Of a DNA stretch of 64,000 nt, positions 16,685-23,999 are shown piece by piece. Below the pieces are notes generated by a model that was given only the letters and a program-made list of their open reading frames with translations, made no database searches and was not told the DNA's origin. Source of the stretch: Caulobacter flavus (GTDB lineage: Bacteria; Pseudomonadota; Alphaproteobacteria; Caulobacterales; Caulobacteraceae); contig NZ_CP026100.1 of NCBI RefSeq assembly GCF_003722335.1, forward strand, positions 3,260,001 to 3,324,000, written 5' to 3'. The position numbers and the translations under genes were made by a program. Each line of letters starts with the position of its first letter. Position 1 is the stretch's first letter.

Positions 16685-16994
16685 GGAAACCGTGCAGTTT
16701 CGCGTCGGCGGCAAGGCGTTCGCCACCCTCGGGTGGCCGGAGGCGGGGTGGGCGGTGGTCAAGCTTTCGGCGCGCGATCAGGCTCGCATTCTGGCCGAGC
16801 AGGACGCGGCGTCGCCCGAGCCTGGACGCCAGCGACGGTCGGGCGTGACGCTGCTTTGGCTGGAGGACCTGGAGGAGGCCGCCCTGGCTGACATTCTCGC
16901 TGCGGCTTGGAAGCAGGCCTATAGCGGCGAGCGCGCGCCTCGTCGGGGCGGGCGGCCGCGCAAGGAGGCCGCGGCCGCGCCGTCCCGATCCTGA
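16671..16994 (+). CDS. YjbR-like protein with missing N-terminus
   Basis: A 107-residue paralogue of the protein at 11606-11971: VQFRVGGKAFATLGWPEAGW, AVVKLSARDQARILAEQD, SGVTLLWLEDLEEAALADIL, KQAYSGERAPRRGGRPRK. The N-terminal helix of the intact paralogue (about 24 residues ending before IQFRV) is absent, and the shared upstream element runs straight into the VQFRV strand. Translation could begin at GTG 16671 or GTG 16692, or from an earlier ATG-less frame. The basic tail is longer than in the paralogue. Either a shortened functional protein or an early pseudogene. Confidence 0.6.
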   Translation: MTRGAETVQFRVGGKAFATLGWPEAGWAVVKLSARDQARILAEQDAASPEPGRQRRSGVTLLWLEDLEEAALADILAAAWKQAYSGERAPRRGGRPRKEAAAAPSRS

Positions 16995-17083
16995 CGGCGA
17001 GGCGAGCGGCAGTAACCCATACAGACAAAAGCAAGAGCGTGGGGTCGGCCCGCCGGGCGCTGGGCGACGGCGGGCTCGTGGCG

Positions 17084-17362
17084 TCAGCCGTTGACGGCGT
17101 CCTTGAGCTGCTTGGCCGGCGTGAAGGCGACCTTCCTGGTTGCGGCGATCTCGATGGTCTCGCCGGTGGCCGGGTTGCGGCCGGTGCGCGCCGGCTTGTC
17201 CTGGACCTTGAGTTTGCCAAAGCCGGGGATCGAAACCTCTTCACCCTTGGCGGCGGCTTGCGCGATGGCCTTGAAGACGCCGTCGACCAGGGCCTTGGCC
17301 TGGGTCTTGGTGACCTTGTCGTCGGCGGCGGCCAGGGCTTCGGCGATGTCGGCGGTGTTCAT
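17084..17362 (-). CDS. HU-family DNA-binding protein
   Basis: A 92-residue histone-like protein: MNTADIAEALAAADDKVTKT, ALVDGVFKAIAQAAAKGEEV, SIPGFGKLKVQDKPARTGRN, PATGETIEIAATRKVAFTPA, KQLKDAV. The GFGKF-type strand, the R-x-GRNP-x-TGE DNA arm and the final AFxPxKxLK are all present, so the fold is complete. The divergence from housekeeping HU (for example KLKV instead of F-rich strand) and its place beside ICE-type genes suggest an accessory nucleoid protein carried by the element. Confidence 0.9.
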   Translation of the reverse strand: MNTADIAEALAAADDKVTKTQAKALVDGVFKAIAQAAAKGEEVSIPGFGKLKVQDKPARTGRNPATGETIEIAATRKVAFTPAKQLKDAVNG

Positions 17363-17422
17363 GGGTGATCCTCGGTTTTAAGGGAGTCGAGAACCCAAGC
17401 CTGCGGCCGTCCCGCGTGCTTG

Positions 17423-18127
17423 TCACCTTTCCTCCTGGCCATGGGTGAGGACGTCGATGGTGTCGAGCGTCTCCATCTGAGCCCGCTCCCACCCGTCGGC
17501 GCCCTGCGCCAGGGCCTCGCGCGCCTTGGCGATCCAGGCCGGACCGGCGATCGGCGCCTGCGCCAGCGCACGCATCGCCTCGGGCGTGATCTCCAGGGAC
17601 CGGCGGCCTTCGTCTTGCTCGGCTTCGGTAAGGTCGGCCTGGTCGGCCTGGTCGGCCTCATCGATCTGGCCGGCGGCGGCGCGGCGGTCGCTGCGGATCG
17701 GCGGGCGGCGGTTGGCCTCGGTCAGCGGAAAGGTCGCCCAAAGCTCGGCTTCCGGCATGCCGGCCTGGCGCGCCTTCCAGCGGGCCACGCTCTCCATCAA
17801 CAAGGGATCCAGCCGGGGCGCGTTCCAGCGCGCCGCGCCCATCAGCCGCGTGAAGGGCTCGGGATGGGACAGGATCGTGAAGAGGCGATCGACGACCTCG
17901 ATCATCAGCTCTTTCATCTCCTCGTCGTCGAGCCGGGAGAGCTGCGACCAGGGGATTTCGCCATAGGGCGTGACGACCTTGACGTCGCTGTAGTCGCCGA
18001 TGGCGCTGCCCGGCGATAGGCCCTGATGCAGCTCCTCGAGCCTGGAGTTGCGCACCCCGGTCTCGGCCAGCATCAGCGCGAACGCCGCCGCCCATTCGGT
18101 CTCGGGGCCTTTGCGGGCCTTGGTCAT
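17423..18127 (-). CDS. ICE-associated protein of unknown function
   Basis: A 234-residue protein: TEWAAAFALMLAETGVRNSR, LEELHQGLSPGSAIGDYSDV, VVTPYGEIPWSQLSRLDDEE, MKELMIEVVDRLFTILSHPE, MESVARWKARQAGMPEAELW. A low-complexity part rich in Asp/Gln/Ala (EADQADQADLTEAEQDE) links to a last helical region ending in LDTIDVLTHGQEE. No family with known function was recognised. The start at 18127 has aagga upstream and matches the start of the paralogous fragment at 684-911. It is divergent from leader repeat copy C and the ParB-like gene, so the two probably share a promoter region. Confidence 0.65.
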   Translation of the reverse strand: MTKARKGPETEWAAAFALMLAETGVRNSRLEELHQGLSPGSAIGDYSDVKVVTPYGEIPWSQLSRLDDEEMKELMIEVVDRLFTILSHPEPFTRLMGAARWNAPRLDPLLMESVARWKARQAGMPEAELWATFPLTEANRRPPIRSDRRAAAGQIDEADQADQADLTEAEQDEGRRSLEITPEAMRALAQAPIAGPAWIAKAREALAQGADGWERAQMETLDTIDVLTHGQEER

Positions 18128-18380
18128 GCGGTCGAGTCCTTTGGTCACGCGCCCATCATGGGGCCGGCGCCAGCGATCACAAAGACCGGCGCGCCGCGAG
18201 GGACCATCCCCGCGGAGGCTTGGTCCGCGTTGCCCGACGGGCCGGCGAGGGACCATCTCTGCGACGGCCCTGTCCGGGTTCAGGCGAAAACCCCCTTTAG
18301 GCCAGACGGTCGGCGCTGACCTGCCGGTCATGCCTGGCCGCTGCCGCGGCCGTTGGTCTTTTGGGCGCTTTGCGCCCGTG

Positions 18381-18562
18381 CTTGGGGCTGCCGCCCCCGG
18401 CGCGCTTCGGATCGCCTTCCGCCCAGCTTCGGGCCTTCGTCGGTCAAAGGCGGCCTTCGACACCAAGCCCTGCAGCCGGGTCCCCGCGAAGACGCCCCTC
18501 CGCTTGCACCCCCGCGCTCGCCGCTTGGGCAGGGTTTCAGGCGCGCCTTGCGCCTGCAACCC
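18381..18562 (+). repeat. Dispersed leader repeat, copy C, ending in a hairpin
   Basis: The first 152 bp align without gaps to copy A (1091-1242). It ends in a hairpin: gggtt at 18532-18536 pairs with aaccc at 18558-18562, then one t/c mismatch, then caggcgc with gcgcctg around loop gcctt. Compared with copy B, one G-C pair of the stem is replaced by T-A, so pairing is conserved. The ribosome binding site aaggagg and ATG (18583) follow directly. Related sequence also extends upstream into the divergent gene. Confidence 0.8.
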
Positions 18563-18582
18563 AGCCACCAAGGAGGCGCAAG

Positions 18583-20805
18583 ATGACTTCCCCCTCAGAA
18601 ACCCCCGTCGCCGTTGGCGTCGAGACCGGCGGCGCGGTTCCCGGCCTTGCCGCCGTGCAGTTCGGCGAGGTCCGCGACATTCCCCTGAACCGCCTCAAAG
18701 CCTCGCCCAAGAACGCCCGGCGCGTCGGCCACAGCGCCGAGGTGATCGAGGCGCGCGCCGCCTCGATCCGTCACAAGGGCGTTCTTCAGCCCCTCGTCGT
18801 CGAGCCCGAGATCAAGGACGCTCAGAAGACCGGCTATTATCTCGTCACCGCCGGAGAGGGGCGCCGCCAGGCTCTGCGCCTGCTGGCCAAGCGCAAGGCC
18901 CTGGCCAAGGGCGCGGCCGTGCGCTGCGTGGTCGATACGACCAACGACCCGGCCGAGGTCTCGATGGACGAGAACCTTAGCCGTGAGCCAATGCACCCGG
19001 CCGACGCGTACGAAGCGTTCCGGGAACTCTCCGAGCGCCGGGGCTGGAGCGCCGAGGAGATCGGGGCGCGCTTCGGGCTTAAGGCCGACATCGTGCGCCA
19101 GCGCCTGCGCCTGGGCGCCGTCGCCCCCGCACTGCTCGACCTTTACCGCGAAGCGGTCCTGACCCTGGAGCAGGTGACCGCGTTCGCGGTCAATCCCGAC
19201 GCGGCGCGGCAACTGCAGGTCTTCGAGCGGCTGTCGCCGCATCAGCTGACCGCGCACGTCATCCGTCGCGCCATGGTCGAAGACAAGGTGATCAGCACCG
19301 ACCGCCGCGCCCAGTTCGTCGGCGTCGAAGCCTACGAGGCGGCGGGCGGCCCCGTCCTGCGCGACCTCTTCACCCAGGCGGGCGGCGTCTGCTGGTTGGA
19401 GGACGTGGCCTTGCTGGAGACCCTGGCCGCCGACAAGCTGGCCAAGGTCGCCGAGGCGGTGAGGGCGGCCGAGGGCTGGAAGTGGGCGAGCCCGTCGCTC
19501 GACTTTCCGCACGGCCACGGCTGCTCGCGGGTCTGGGAGCGCTTGCGCGAGCGCGCCCCCGGCGAGTCCGAGGCGATCAACGCCCTGATCGCCGAGGACG
19601 CTGAGCTGACCGAGCAGTGGGCCGACATCGGCCCGCCGCCGCCCGAGGTCGCCGCCCGTTTCGAGGCGATCGCCGCCCAACTCGAAGCCTATGGCGACGA
19701 GTACGGCTATGACCCGGGCGAGAGGGCGCGGGCCGGTGTCTTCGTCGTCCTCGACGCCTATGGCGAAGCCCGGATCGAGCGCGGCTTCGTTCGTCCCGAG
19801 GACGAGCCCGTGCCCGAGCCCGACCCCGAGGACGAAGCGGACGCCGCCGATCATCAGGCGGCGGGGGCCTCCGACCCCGATGACGCCGACGAGGAAGGCG
19901 AGGCCGACGGGGGAAGGGACGCCGAAGCGAGTGGCGGCGGCGAGGCCGAGGAGCCTGAGGGCGACCCGGCCGCGCCGCTGCCCGACCGGGTGATCGCCGA
20001 ACTGACCGCCCACCGCAGCGCCGCCTTGCGCGACGCCTTGGCGCAAAACCCCGATCTGGCCCAGGTCGCCCTGGTCCATGCGCTGGCGGCGAAGGTGTTC
20101 GGGGTCTACCCAGCCCCGACCTGCCTCGAAATCCAGTGGGCCTCCCGCGACCTTGCCCAATTCGGCGAGGGCGTCGAGGACAGTCCCGCCGGTCGGGCGA
20201 TCGCCGAGCGTCATCGGGTCTGGGCGCGGCAAATGCCAAGCGAAGGTCCTGACCTGTGGGCCTTCATCGTCGGGCTCGACCACGACAGCCGGGCGAGCCT
20301 GCTCGCCCACTGCGTTGGCCTGTCGGTCTATGCGGTCCGCAATTGGGAGCGCAGACCCCACGCCCTGGCCCACGCGGAGACCTTGGCGAGCGCCCTTGAT
20401 CTGGACATGCGCGACTACTGGAAGCCCACGGCGGTCCGCTATCTCGATCGCGTCACCAAGGCCCATATCGTCGCGGCGGTGTCGGACGGGGTGTCGGCGC
20501 AGGCCGCCGCCCGGCTGTCGGGCCTCAAGAAGCCCGACATGGTGGCGGCCGCCGAGCCCCAACTGGTCGAGGTCGGATGGCTGCCGCCCATCCTGCGGAC
20601 GGCCAGGCCGCAGTCCCAGGACGCAGAAGGGGAGGGCGGCGGAGCCCAGCAGGGCCTTGAGGCCCCGTCCGAGGCCGAGGACGCCCTGGTGCTGGCGGGC
20701 GATGATCCGCACGCGCCGCGCCAGGACGACGGCGCGACGGAACCCGCCAGCCTGTCGGCGGAGGATGAAGAACAGGCCGCCGCGTCCCTGGCGGCGGCCG
20801 AGTAG
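18583..20805 (+). CDS. ParB/RepB/Spo0J-family protein, large ICE/plasmid type
   Basis: A 740-residue protein. The N-terminal ParB domain (about residues 25-130) starts IPLNRLKASPKNARRVGHSA and contains VTAGEGRRQALRLLAKR (the GERR-type nucleotide box) and DENLSREPMHPADAYEAF (box II). A KorB-like helix-turn-helix follows (WSAEEIGARFGLKADIVRQR, then LSPHQLTAHVIRRAM). Around residues 405-470 there is a long acidic Asp/Glu/Ala linker, then a helical C-terminal domain with a second helix-turn-helix-like part (SDGVSAQAAARLSGLKKPDM). Usual ParB is 250-350 residues; this long form is typical of alphaproteobacterial ICEs and plasmids. There is no ParA partner nearby. The start has aaggagg seven bases upstream. 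Probable role: element partition or regulation. Confidence 0.85.
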   Translation: MTSPSETPVAVGVETGGAVPGLAAVQFGEVRDIPLNRLKASPKNARRVGHSAEVIEARAASIRHKGVLQPLVVEPEIKDAQKTGYYLVTAGEGRRQALRLLAKRKALAKGAAVRCVVDTTNDPAEVSMDENLSREPMHPADAYEAFRELSERRGWSAEEIGARFGLKADIVRQRLRLGAVAPALLDLYREAVLTLEQVTAFAVNPDAARQLQVFERLSPHQLTAHVIRRAMVEDKVISTDRRAQFVGVEAYEAAGGPVLRDLFTQAGGVCWLEDVALLETLAADKLAKVAEAVRAAEGWKWASPSLDFPHGHGCSRVWERLRERAPGESEAINALIAEDAELTEQWADIGPPPPEVAARFEAIAAQLEAYGDEYGYDPGERARAGVFVVLDAYGEARIERGFVRPEDEPVPEPDPEDEADAADHQAAGASDPDDADEEGEADGGRDAEASGGGEAEEPEGDPAAPLPDRVIAELTAHRSAALRDALAQNPDLAQVALVHALAAKVFGVYPAPTCLEIQWASRDLAQFGEGVEDSPAGRAIAERHRVWARQMPSEGPDLWAFIVGLDHDSRASLLAHCVGLSVYAVRNWERRPHALAHAETLASALDLDMRDYWKPTAVRYLDRVTKAHIVAAVSDGVSAQAAARLSGLKKPDMVAAAEPQLVEVGWLPPILRTARPQSQDAEGEGGGAQQGLEAPSEAEDALVLAGDDPHAPRQDDGATEPASLSAEDEEQAAASLAAAE

Positions 20806-20809
20806 TCGG

Positions 20810-20839
20810 GACGGGCGGCCTTCGGGCCGCCCGTCGTTT
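20810..20839 (+). terminator. Intrinsic terminator after parB-like gene
   Basis: Stem gacgggcggcc with a ttcg tetraloop and ggccgcccgtc, followed by gtttt; it begins four bases after the stop. Confidence 0.85.
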
Positions 20840-20854
20840 TCGTGGGCGGGCGGC

Positions 20855-20884
20855 GCGGCCGATCCTTTGGGATCGGCCGCGTTT
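20855..20884 (+). terminator. Second terminator, identical to that at 14112
   Basis: Stem gcggccgatcc, loop tttg, arm ggatcggccgc, then gttt. Same 26-bp hairpin, and same place behind a gene-specific terminator, as in the DUF3768 cassette. Confidence 0.8.
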
Positions 20885-20982
20885 CGTCGTCACGGCGCCC
20901 AGGTTTGGCCTGTGAACTGGGGACGGCGCTGACCGCCTCGGTGCGGCGGGGCGGACAGGGCGTCGTTCGCGGCCTGCCTGGT

Positions 20983-21402
20983 TTACCGGCTCGGCCGGGC
21001 GGGCGCCCCGGACGCCCAAAGCCCGCGCCGGGCCGCCTTGGCCTTGGCCTCTTCGGCGGCGTAGGCGCCCTTGCTGTAGCGCCGATATTCGCTGGTGAGG
21101 CCCGAGCGGATCAGGGCGGCGTTGATGTCGGGGCTGGCGTCGGACCAGCAGCGGGCGACGTGGCGGCCATAACGGTCTTGATCGACGACCCGGCAGCCGA
21201 CCCGGCCGCGCGTCAGGCTGGCCAGGAGGTCGCGGGCCTCGTAGGCCAGGGGCTCGGCCGGCGTCTTGCCGCGCCGCACCTCCGGCGCATCGACCCCGAA
21301 AAGGCGGACGCGGTCGGCGCCGCAGCGCAGGGTGTCGCCGTCGTGGACCTTTGGCGCGGTGCAGGCGATGACGGCGGCGGCGAGCAGGGGAAGGGCGGGC
21401 AT
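20983..21402 (-). CDS. Thermonuclease-family (SNase-like) secreted nuclease
   Basis: A 139-residue protein with a short signal-like start (MPALPLLAAAVIACTAPKVH) and an OB-fold nuclease domain: HDGDTLRCG (metal Asp), VRLFGVDAPEVRRG (catalytic Arg and Glu pair), LASLTRGRVGCRVVDQDRYG, then R of YGRHVARCW (second catalytic Arg), DINAALIRSGLTSEYRRYSK, AAEEAKAKAARRGLWAS. All SNase active-site positions are present. Such small nucleases are frequent on plasmids and ICEs next to DUF736 and TraG genes. The frame is open upstream into DUF736 remnant sequence; the Met at 21402 is chosen because the signal sequence and nuclease fold start there. Confidence 0.85.
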   Translation of the reverse strand: MPALPLLAAAVIACTAPKVHDGDTLRCGADRVRLFGVDAPEVRRGKTPAEPLAYEARDLLASLTRGRVGCRVVDQDRYGRHVARCWSDASPDINAALIRSGLTSEYRRYSKGAYAAEEAKAKAARRGLWASGAPARPSR

Positions 21403-21489
21403 GGGCCGCCTATAGCTTGAGTCTCGCCGGGCAGCCGGCGCCGCGCCCGCCCTGCCGAAGGGGCGGCGAGCCGGGCCCGGCCCCTCGTC

Positions 21490-21800
21490 CTCGCGCGGGC
21501 CGTTGCTGCGCGACCAGGTCGGGGTTCGGCCGCCGTTGAGATCGACCAGAGCGGCGTTGACCGCGCTGCTGAAGGACGGGTCGTCCGGCTTGACCGAAGG
21601 GAGCCTCTTCGTCCGCGCTGACTGTCTTCCAAGCCGAGTCGAGATCGGCCTTGCCGGCATAGGCCCGGAAGTCGGGCTCTTGTCGTTTGGGCTTGTCGAC
21701 GACCGGGCGGAACTCGACCGTCTTGAGCTTGGCGGCCAGGGTGTCGATGGCGCCGGTGTAGGAACCGTTTTCTCGACCGGTGAAGGGGGGCGACGGCGGC
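21490..21800 (-). pseudogene. DUF736 protein remnant, frameshifted
   Basis: Reading down from about 21800: TGRENGSYTGAIDTLAAKLK, TVEFRPVVDKP, PDFRAYAGKADLDSAWKTVS in one frame, then after a shift near 21600, SVKPDDPSFSSAVNAALVDL, TWSRSN in the frame shared with the nuclease gene. This is the DUF736 layout (TGxIxTL, APDFRxxAG, AWKxxS, VKxDDPSF, IWSR). DUF736 genes are ICE/plasmid hallmarks, often in tandem; a second DUF736 start occurs on the other strand at 22123. No intact start is seen. Confidence 0.7.
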
Positions 21801-22122
21801 CTTGGGGGGCTCTCCAGTTGATCTGCATCGGGCGTGCCGACCGCGTCCTCTTCTGGCCTGATCTGGACCGGGACCGGTCCGTCGCCGCAACCTCGGCGCT
21901 CGACTTTCTTCCCCTGGGGCGGCCGCTGGCCAGGCCCGCCCCATTCCTCGCGAGACAAGAAACTCTTTCCCTTCGGTCCTTCGCCAAGGCTTCGGGAGCG
22001 CGCCCGCAAAAGCCTGCCTTGGGACGGCAGGGCGCGCTCTGCGGGCCGGACACCGACCCTGGTCCTTGAGATCGCCATCGAGGCCGCGATCGGCGCGGCC
22101 CAGTGAGATCGGAGAGACCCCC
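21801..22122. other. Decayed stretch between DUF736 remnant and traG tail
   Basis: No intact gene. On the minus strand short runs look coding (EGPKGKSFLSREEWGGPGQ near 21920-21970), but frames change and no family is recognised. On the plus strand ggagag at 22111 is the ribosome binding site of the DUF736 stub. Confidence 0.35.
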
Positions 22123-22145
22123 ATGGCCACCATCGGCACCTTTTC
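22123..22145 (+). pseudogene. Start codons of a second DUF736 gene
   Basis: ATG with a good ribosome binding site (ggagag) opens MATIGTF, the standard DUF736 N-terminus. After seven codons the sequence joins the interior of traG in a different frame, so this is a deletion joint. Confidence 0.55.
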
Positions 22146-22718
22146 TCGACCAACGACGAGCGCACCGCGCGCCGCATCAGCGACAGCCTGGGCACCGCCA
22201 CAGAGATGAGAGCGATGAAGAATTATGCCGGGCACAGGCTTTCCCCCTGGCTTGGCCATTTGATGGTCAGCCGCCAGGAAACGGCCCGCCCGCTTCTGAC
22301 ACCCGGGGAGGTGATGCAGCTTCCACCGGACGAGGCGATCATTCAAGTGTCGGGCGTGCCGCCCATCCGCGCGACCAAGGTCCGCTACTATGTCGACCCG
22401 GAGCTGGCCGGTCGGGTGGCTGATCCGCCGCAACAGCTGCAGGCGCTTAGCGCCGGCGCGGATGCCATGTGGATCACGGCGATCTCGGCGGCAGCGTCTT
22501 CCGGGAACCGGGCTGGCGAGGCCGCCGATGAAGGCGGCCATCGCATCGAGCCGGAGTTCGAAGCGCCGGCCGAGCCGGCGCCGGAACCGCCTGCGCCCGA
22601 GATCTGGCTGGACCCTAATCCCGACGCCGACGAGTCCGCCCAGGCTGAGCAAGCCCGCCGGTTCCGGGCCGCGGCCAGGCAGGCCAGCCTGGACCCTGAC
22701 GACGGCATCCCGCTGTGA
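22143..22718 (+). pseudogene. TraG/VirD4 type IV coupling protein, C-terminal remnant
   Basis: In frame from 22143: FSTNDERTARRISDSLGTAT, EMRAMKNYAGHRLSPWLGHL, MVSRQETARPLLTPGEVMQL, PPDEAIIQVSGVPPIRATKV, RYYVDPELAGRV, then a Pro/Glu-rich tail. This is the last third of a conjugative coupling ATPase, including the conserved RQETARPLLTPGEVMQLP block and the R-x-K-x-x-YY end. Both Walker motifs and the membrane anchor are missing; intact proteins are about 650 residues. The 5' joint is with the DUF736 stub. The CopG gene follows 7 bp downstream as in intact tra/trb clusters. Confidence 0.85.
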
Positions 22719-22725
22719 GGCCGCG

Positions 22726-23142
22726 ATGAAGGTTCAGACCAAGGTCTTCCTAGCGCGCGATCTCGTGCTGGCGCTGGATGAAGCGTCTCGGCGAACCAAG
22801 CGGTCGAAGTCGGAGATCGTTCAAGCCGCGGTCGCTAGCTACCTGTCGCCCGATAGCGACGAAGCGGCCGAGGCTGCTGTGGTCCGGCGGCTTGATCGAA
22901 TAGGCCGAGAGCTTGAGGGGCAGGGGCGGGACCTGACGATCGCCAACGAGGCGATCGCCCTGTTCGTGAAGGCCTGGCTGACGGCGACGCCCAGCCTGGC
23001 CGCAGGCGATCAGAAGGCGCAGAACGCCAAGGGGCAGGAGCGCTATGCCGGGTTCTTAGATGCATTGGCGCGGCGGTTGGCATCGGGCCGGTTGCTGCGT
23101 GCCGAGGTGCTGGACGACCGCCCTCCGAATGCCGGTATGTGA
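22726..23142 (+). CDS. CopG-type ribbon-helix-helix protein of the tra/trb region
   Basis: A 138-residue protein with an N-terminal ribbon-helix-helix: MKVQTKVFLARDLVLALDEA, SRRTKRSKSEIVQAAVASYL, followed by a helical part (AAVVRRLDRIGRELEGQGRD, TIANEAIALFVKAWLTATPS, RYAGFLDALARRLASGR). In many alphaproteobacterial ICEs a CopG protein of just this size sits between traG and trbB; here trbB and the rest of the trb operon are absent, replaced by an AIPR-like tail. Likely role: autoregulation of transfer genes, now orphaned. Confidence 0.8.
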   Translation: MKVQTKVFLARDLVLALDEASRRTKRSKSEIVQAAVASYLSPDSDEAAEAAVVRRLDRIGRELEGQGRDLTIANEAIALFVKAWLTATPSLAAGDQKAQNAKGQERYAGFLDALARRLASGRLLRAEVLDDRPPNAGM

Positions 23143-23969
23143 CTCATCGCCGAACCTCGGAAGGTCTGCTAGCGGGTAGGGTCAAGCTGTTTTCTGGGAA
23201 GGAAGTTGTCCTCAGGATTATCACGCTTCCCCAGATTGATGAGGCCTCCAAAAAAGAACTCATCCGAAGCATCTCGTCGGCGACGAATTCGCAGACCGCT
23301 GTCGCCCCCATCGATCGAAGCGCTAGCAACGACGACAATCGTGAGATAGCCGAAATAGTCTTTCGCCGTACTGGCCTGCTTTACGAGCCGAAACGCGGAG
23401 AATATTCGGACGCAATTCGCAAAAACTATATCGATCGGGAAGACGTCGTCGAGCGCGCTCTTTTCACGCGCCTGATGCACATGGCTATGGGGCGCTATGG
23501 TCTAGCCGTCGAACGAAAGATGATGCGGAGCACAGGCGGTATCATTCCAGCGCTCGAGAATGATGCTCCTGTCGGAATCTTCTTCGAATTTTACGAGATT
23601 TACCGAGAAATTTCTCAACTCAAACCCCACCAGAACGCTGAGAAGCTTGTAAACGACCTCGCGCTTACCACGCTGGTACGCGCCCTACGAGTGAGACGAA
23701 GGGCAGACGGCGTCACCGATTGGCTCCCTAAGGTGCTTGAGGAGGCGCGCGGCCTTTGGGCGGACTTCCTGAATTGGAAGCGAGAGAGCGTCGCCAACGC
23801 TCCGATGCCTGTCGAAGACACCAAGCTACGGCGGAAAGCTGGAAATTTTTCCGCGTCAAAATGGATTAGAAGCGCCAAGTTCCCAGCCGACGTCGATGAA
23901 TATGTCGCCCTCCTGTCACTTGAAAAGGACCCGACCTCCGACGGTGCCCTGGCGGCAATCAGTAGATAA
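23139..23969 (+). pseudogene. AIPR-like (abortive infection) protein, C-terminal remnant
   Basis: A 276-residue frame opening at a GTG that overlaps the CopG stop. The body reads VVLRIITLPQIDEASKKELI, RSISSATNSQTAVAPIDRSA, SNDDNREIAEIVFRRTGLLY, EPKRGEYSDAIRKNYIDRED, VVERALFTRLMHMAMGR. The ISxATNSQxxV, D-x-x-SND and YEPKRGE pattern is that of the AIPR family, associated with phage abortive infection and restriction islands. Intact members are 550-700 residues; the N-terminal half, including the catalytic-looking NGxQT region, is missing. Base composition is more AT-rich than its neighbours. Family assignment is from pattern memory. Confidence 0.55.
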
Positions 23970-23999
23970 GACGGTCACGGGAAGGACGGGTCGGCCAGT

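Noticed and set aside
18595..20712. 705-codon frame antisense to the ParB-like gene
   Set aside because: Low-complexity mirror of the sense gene; no domain recognised.
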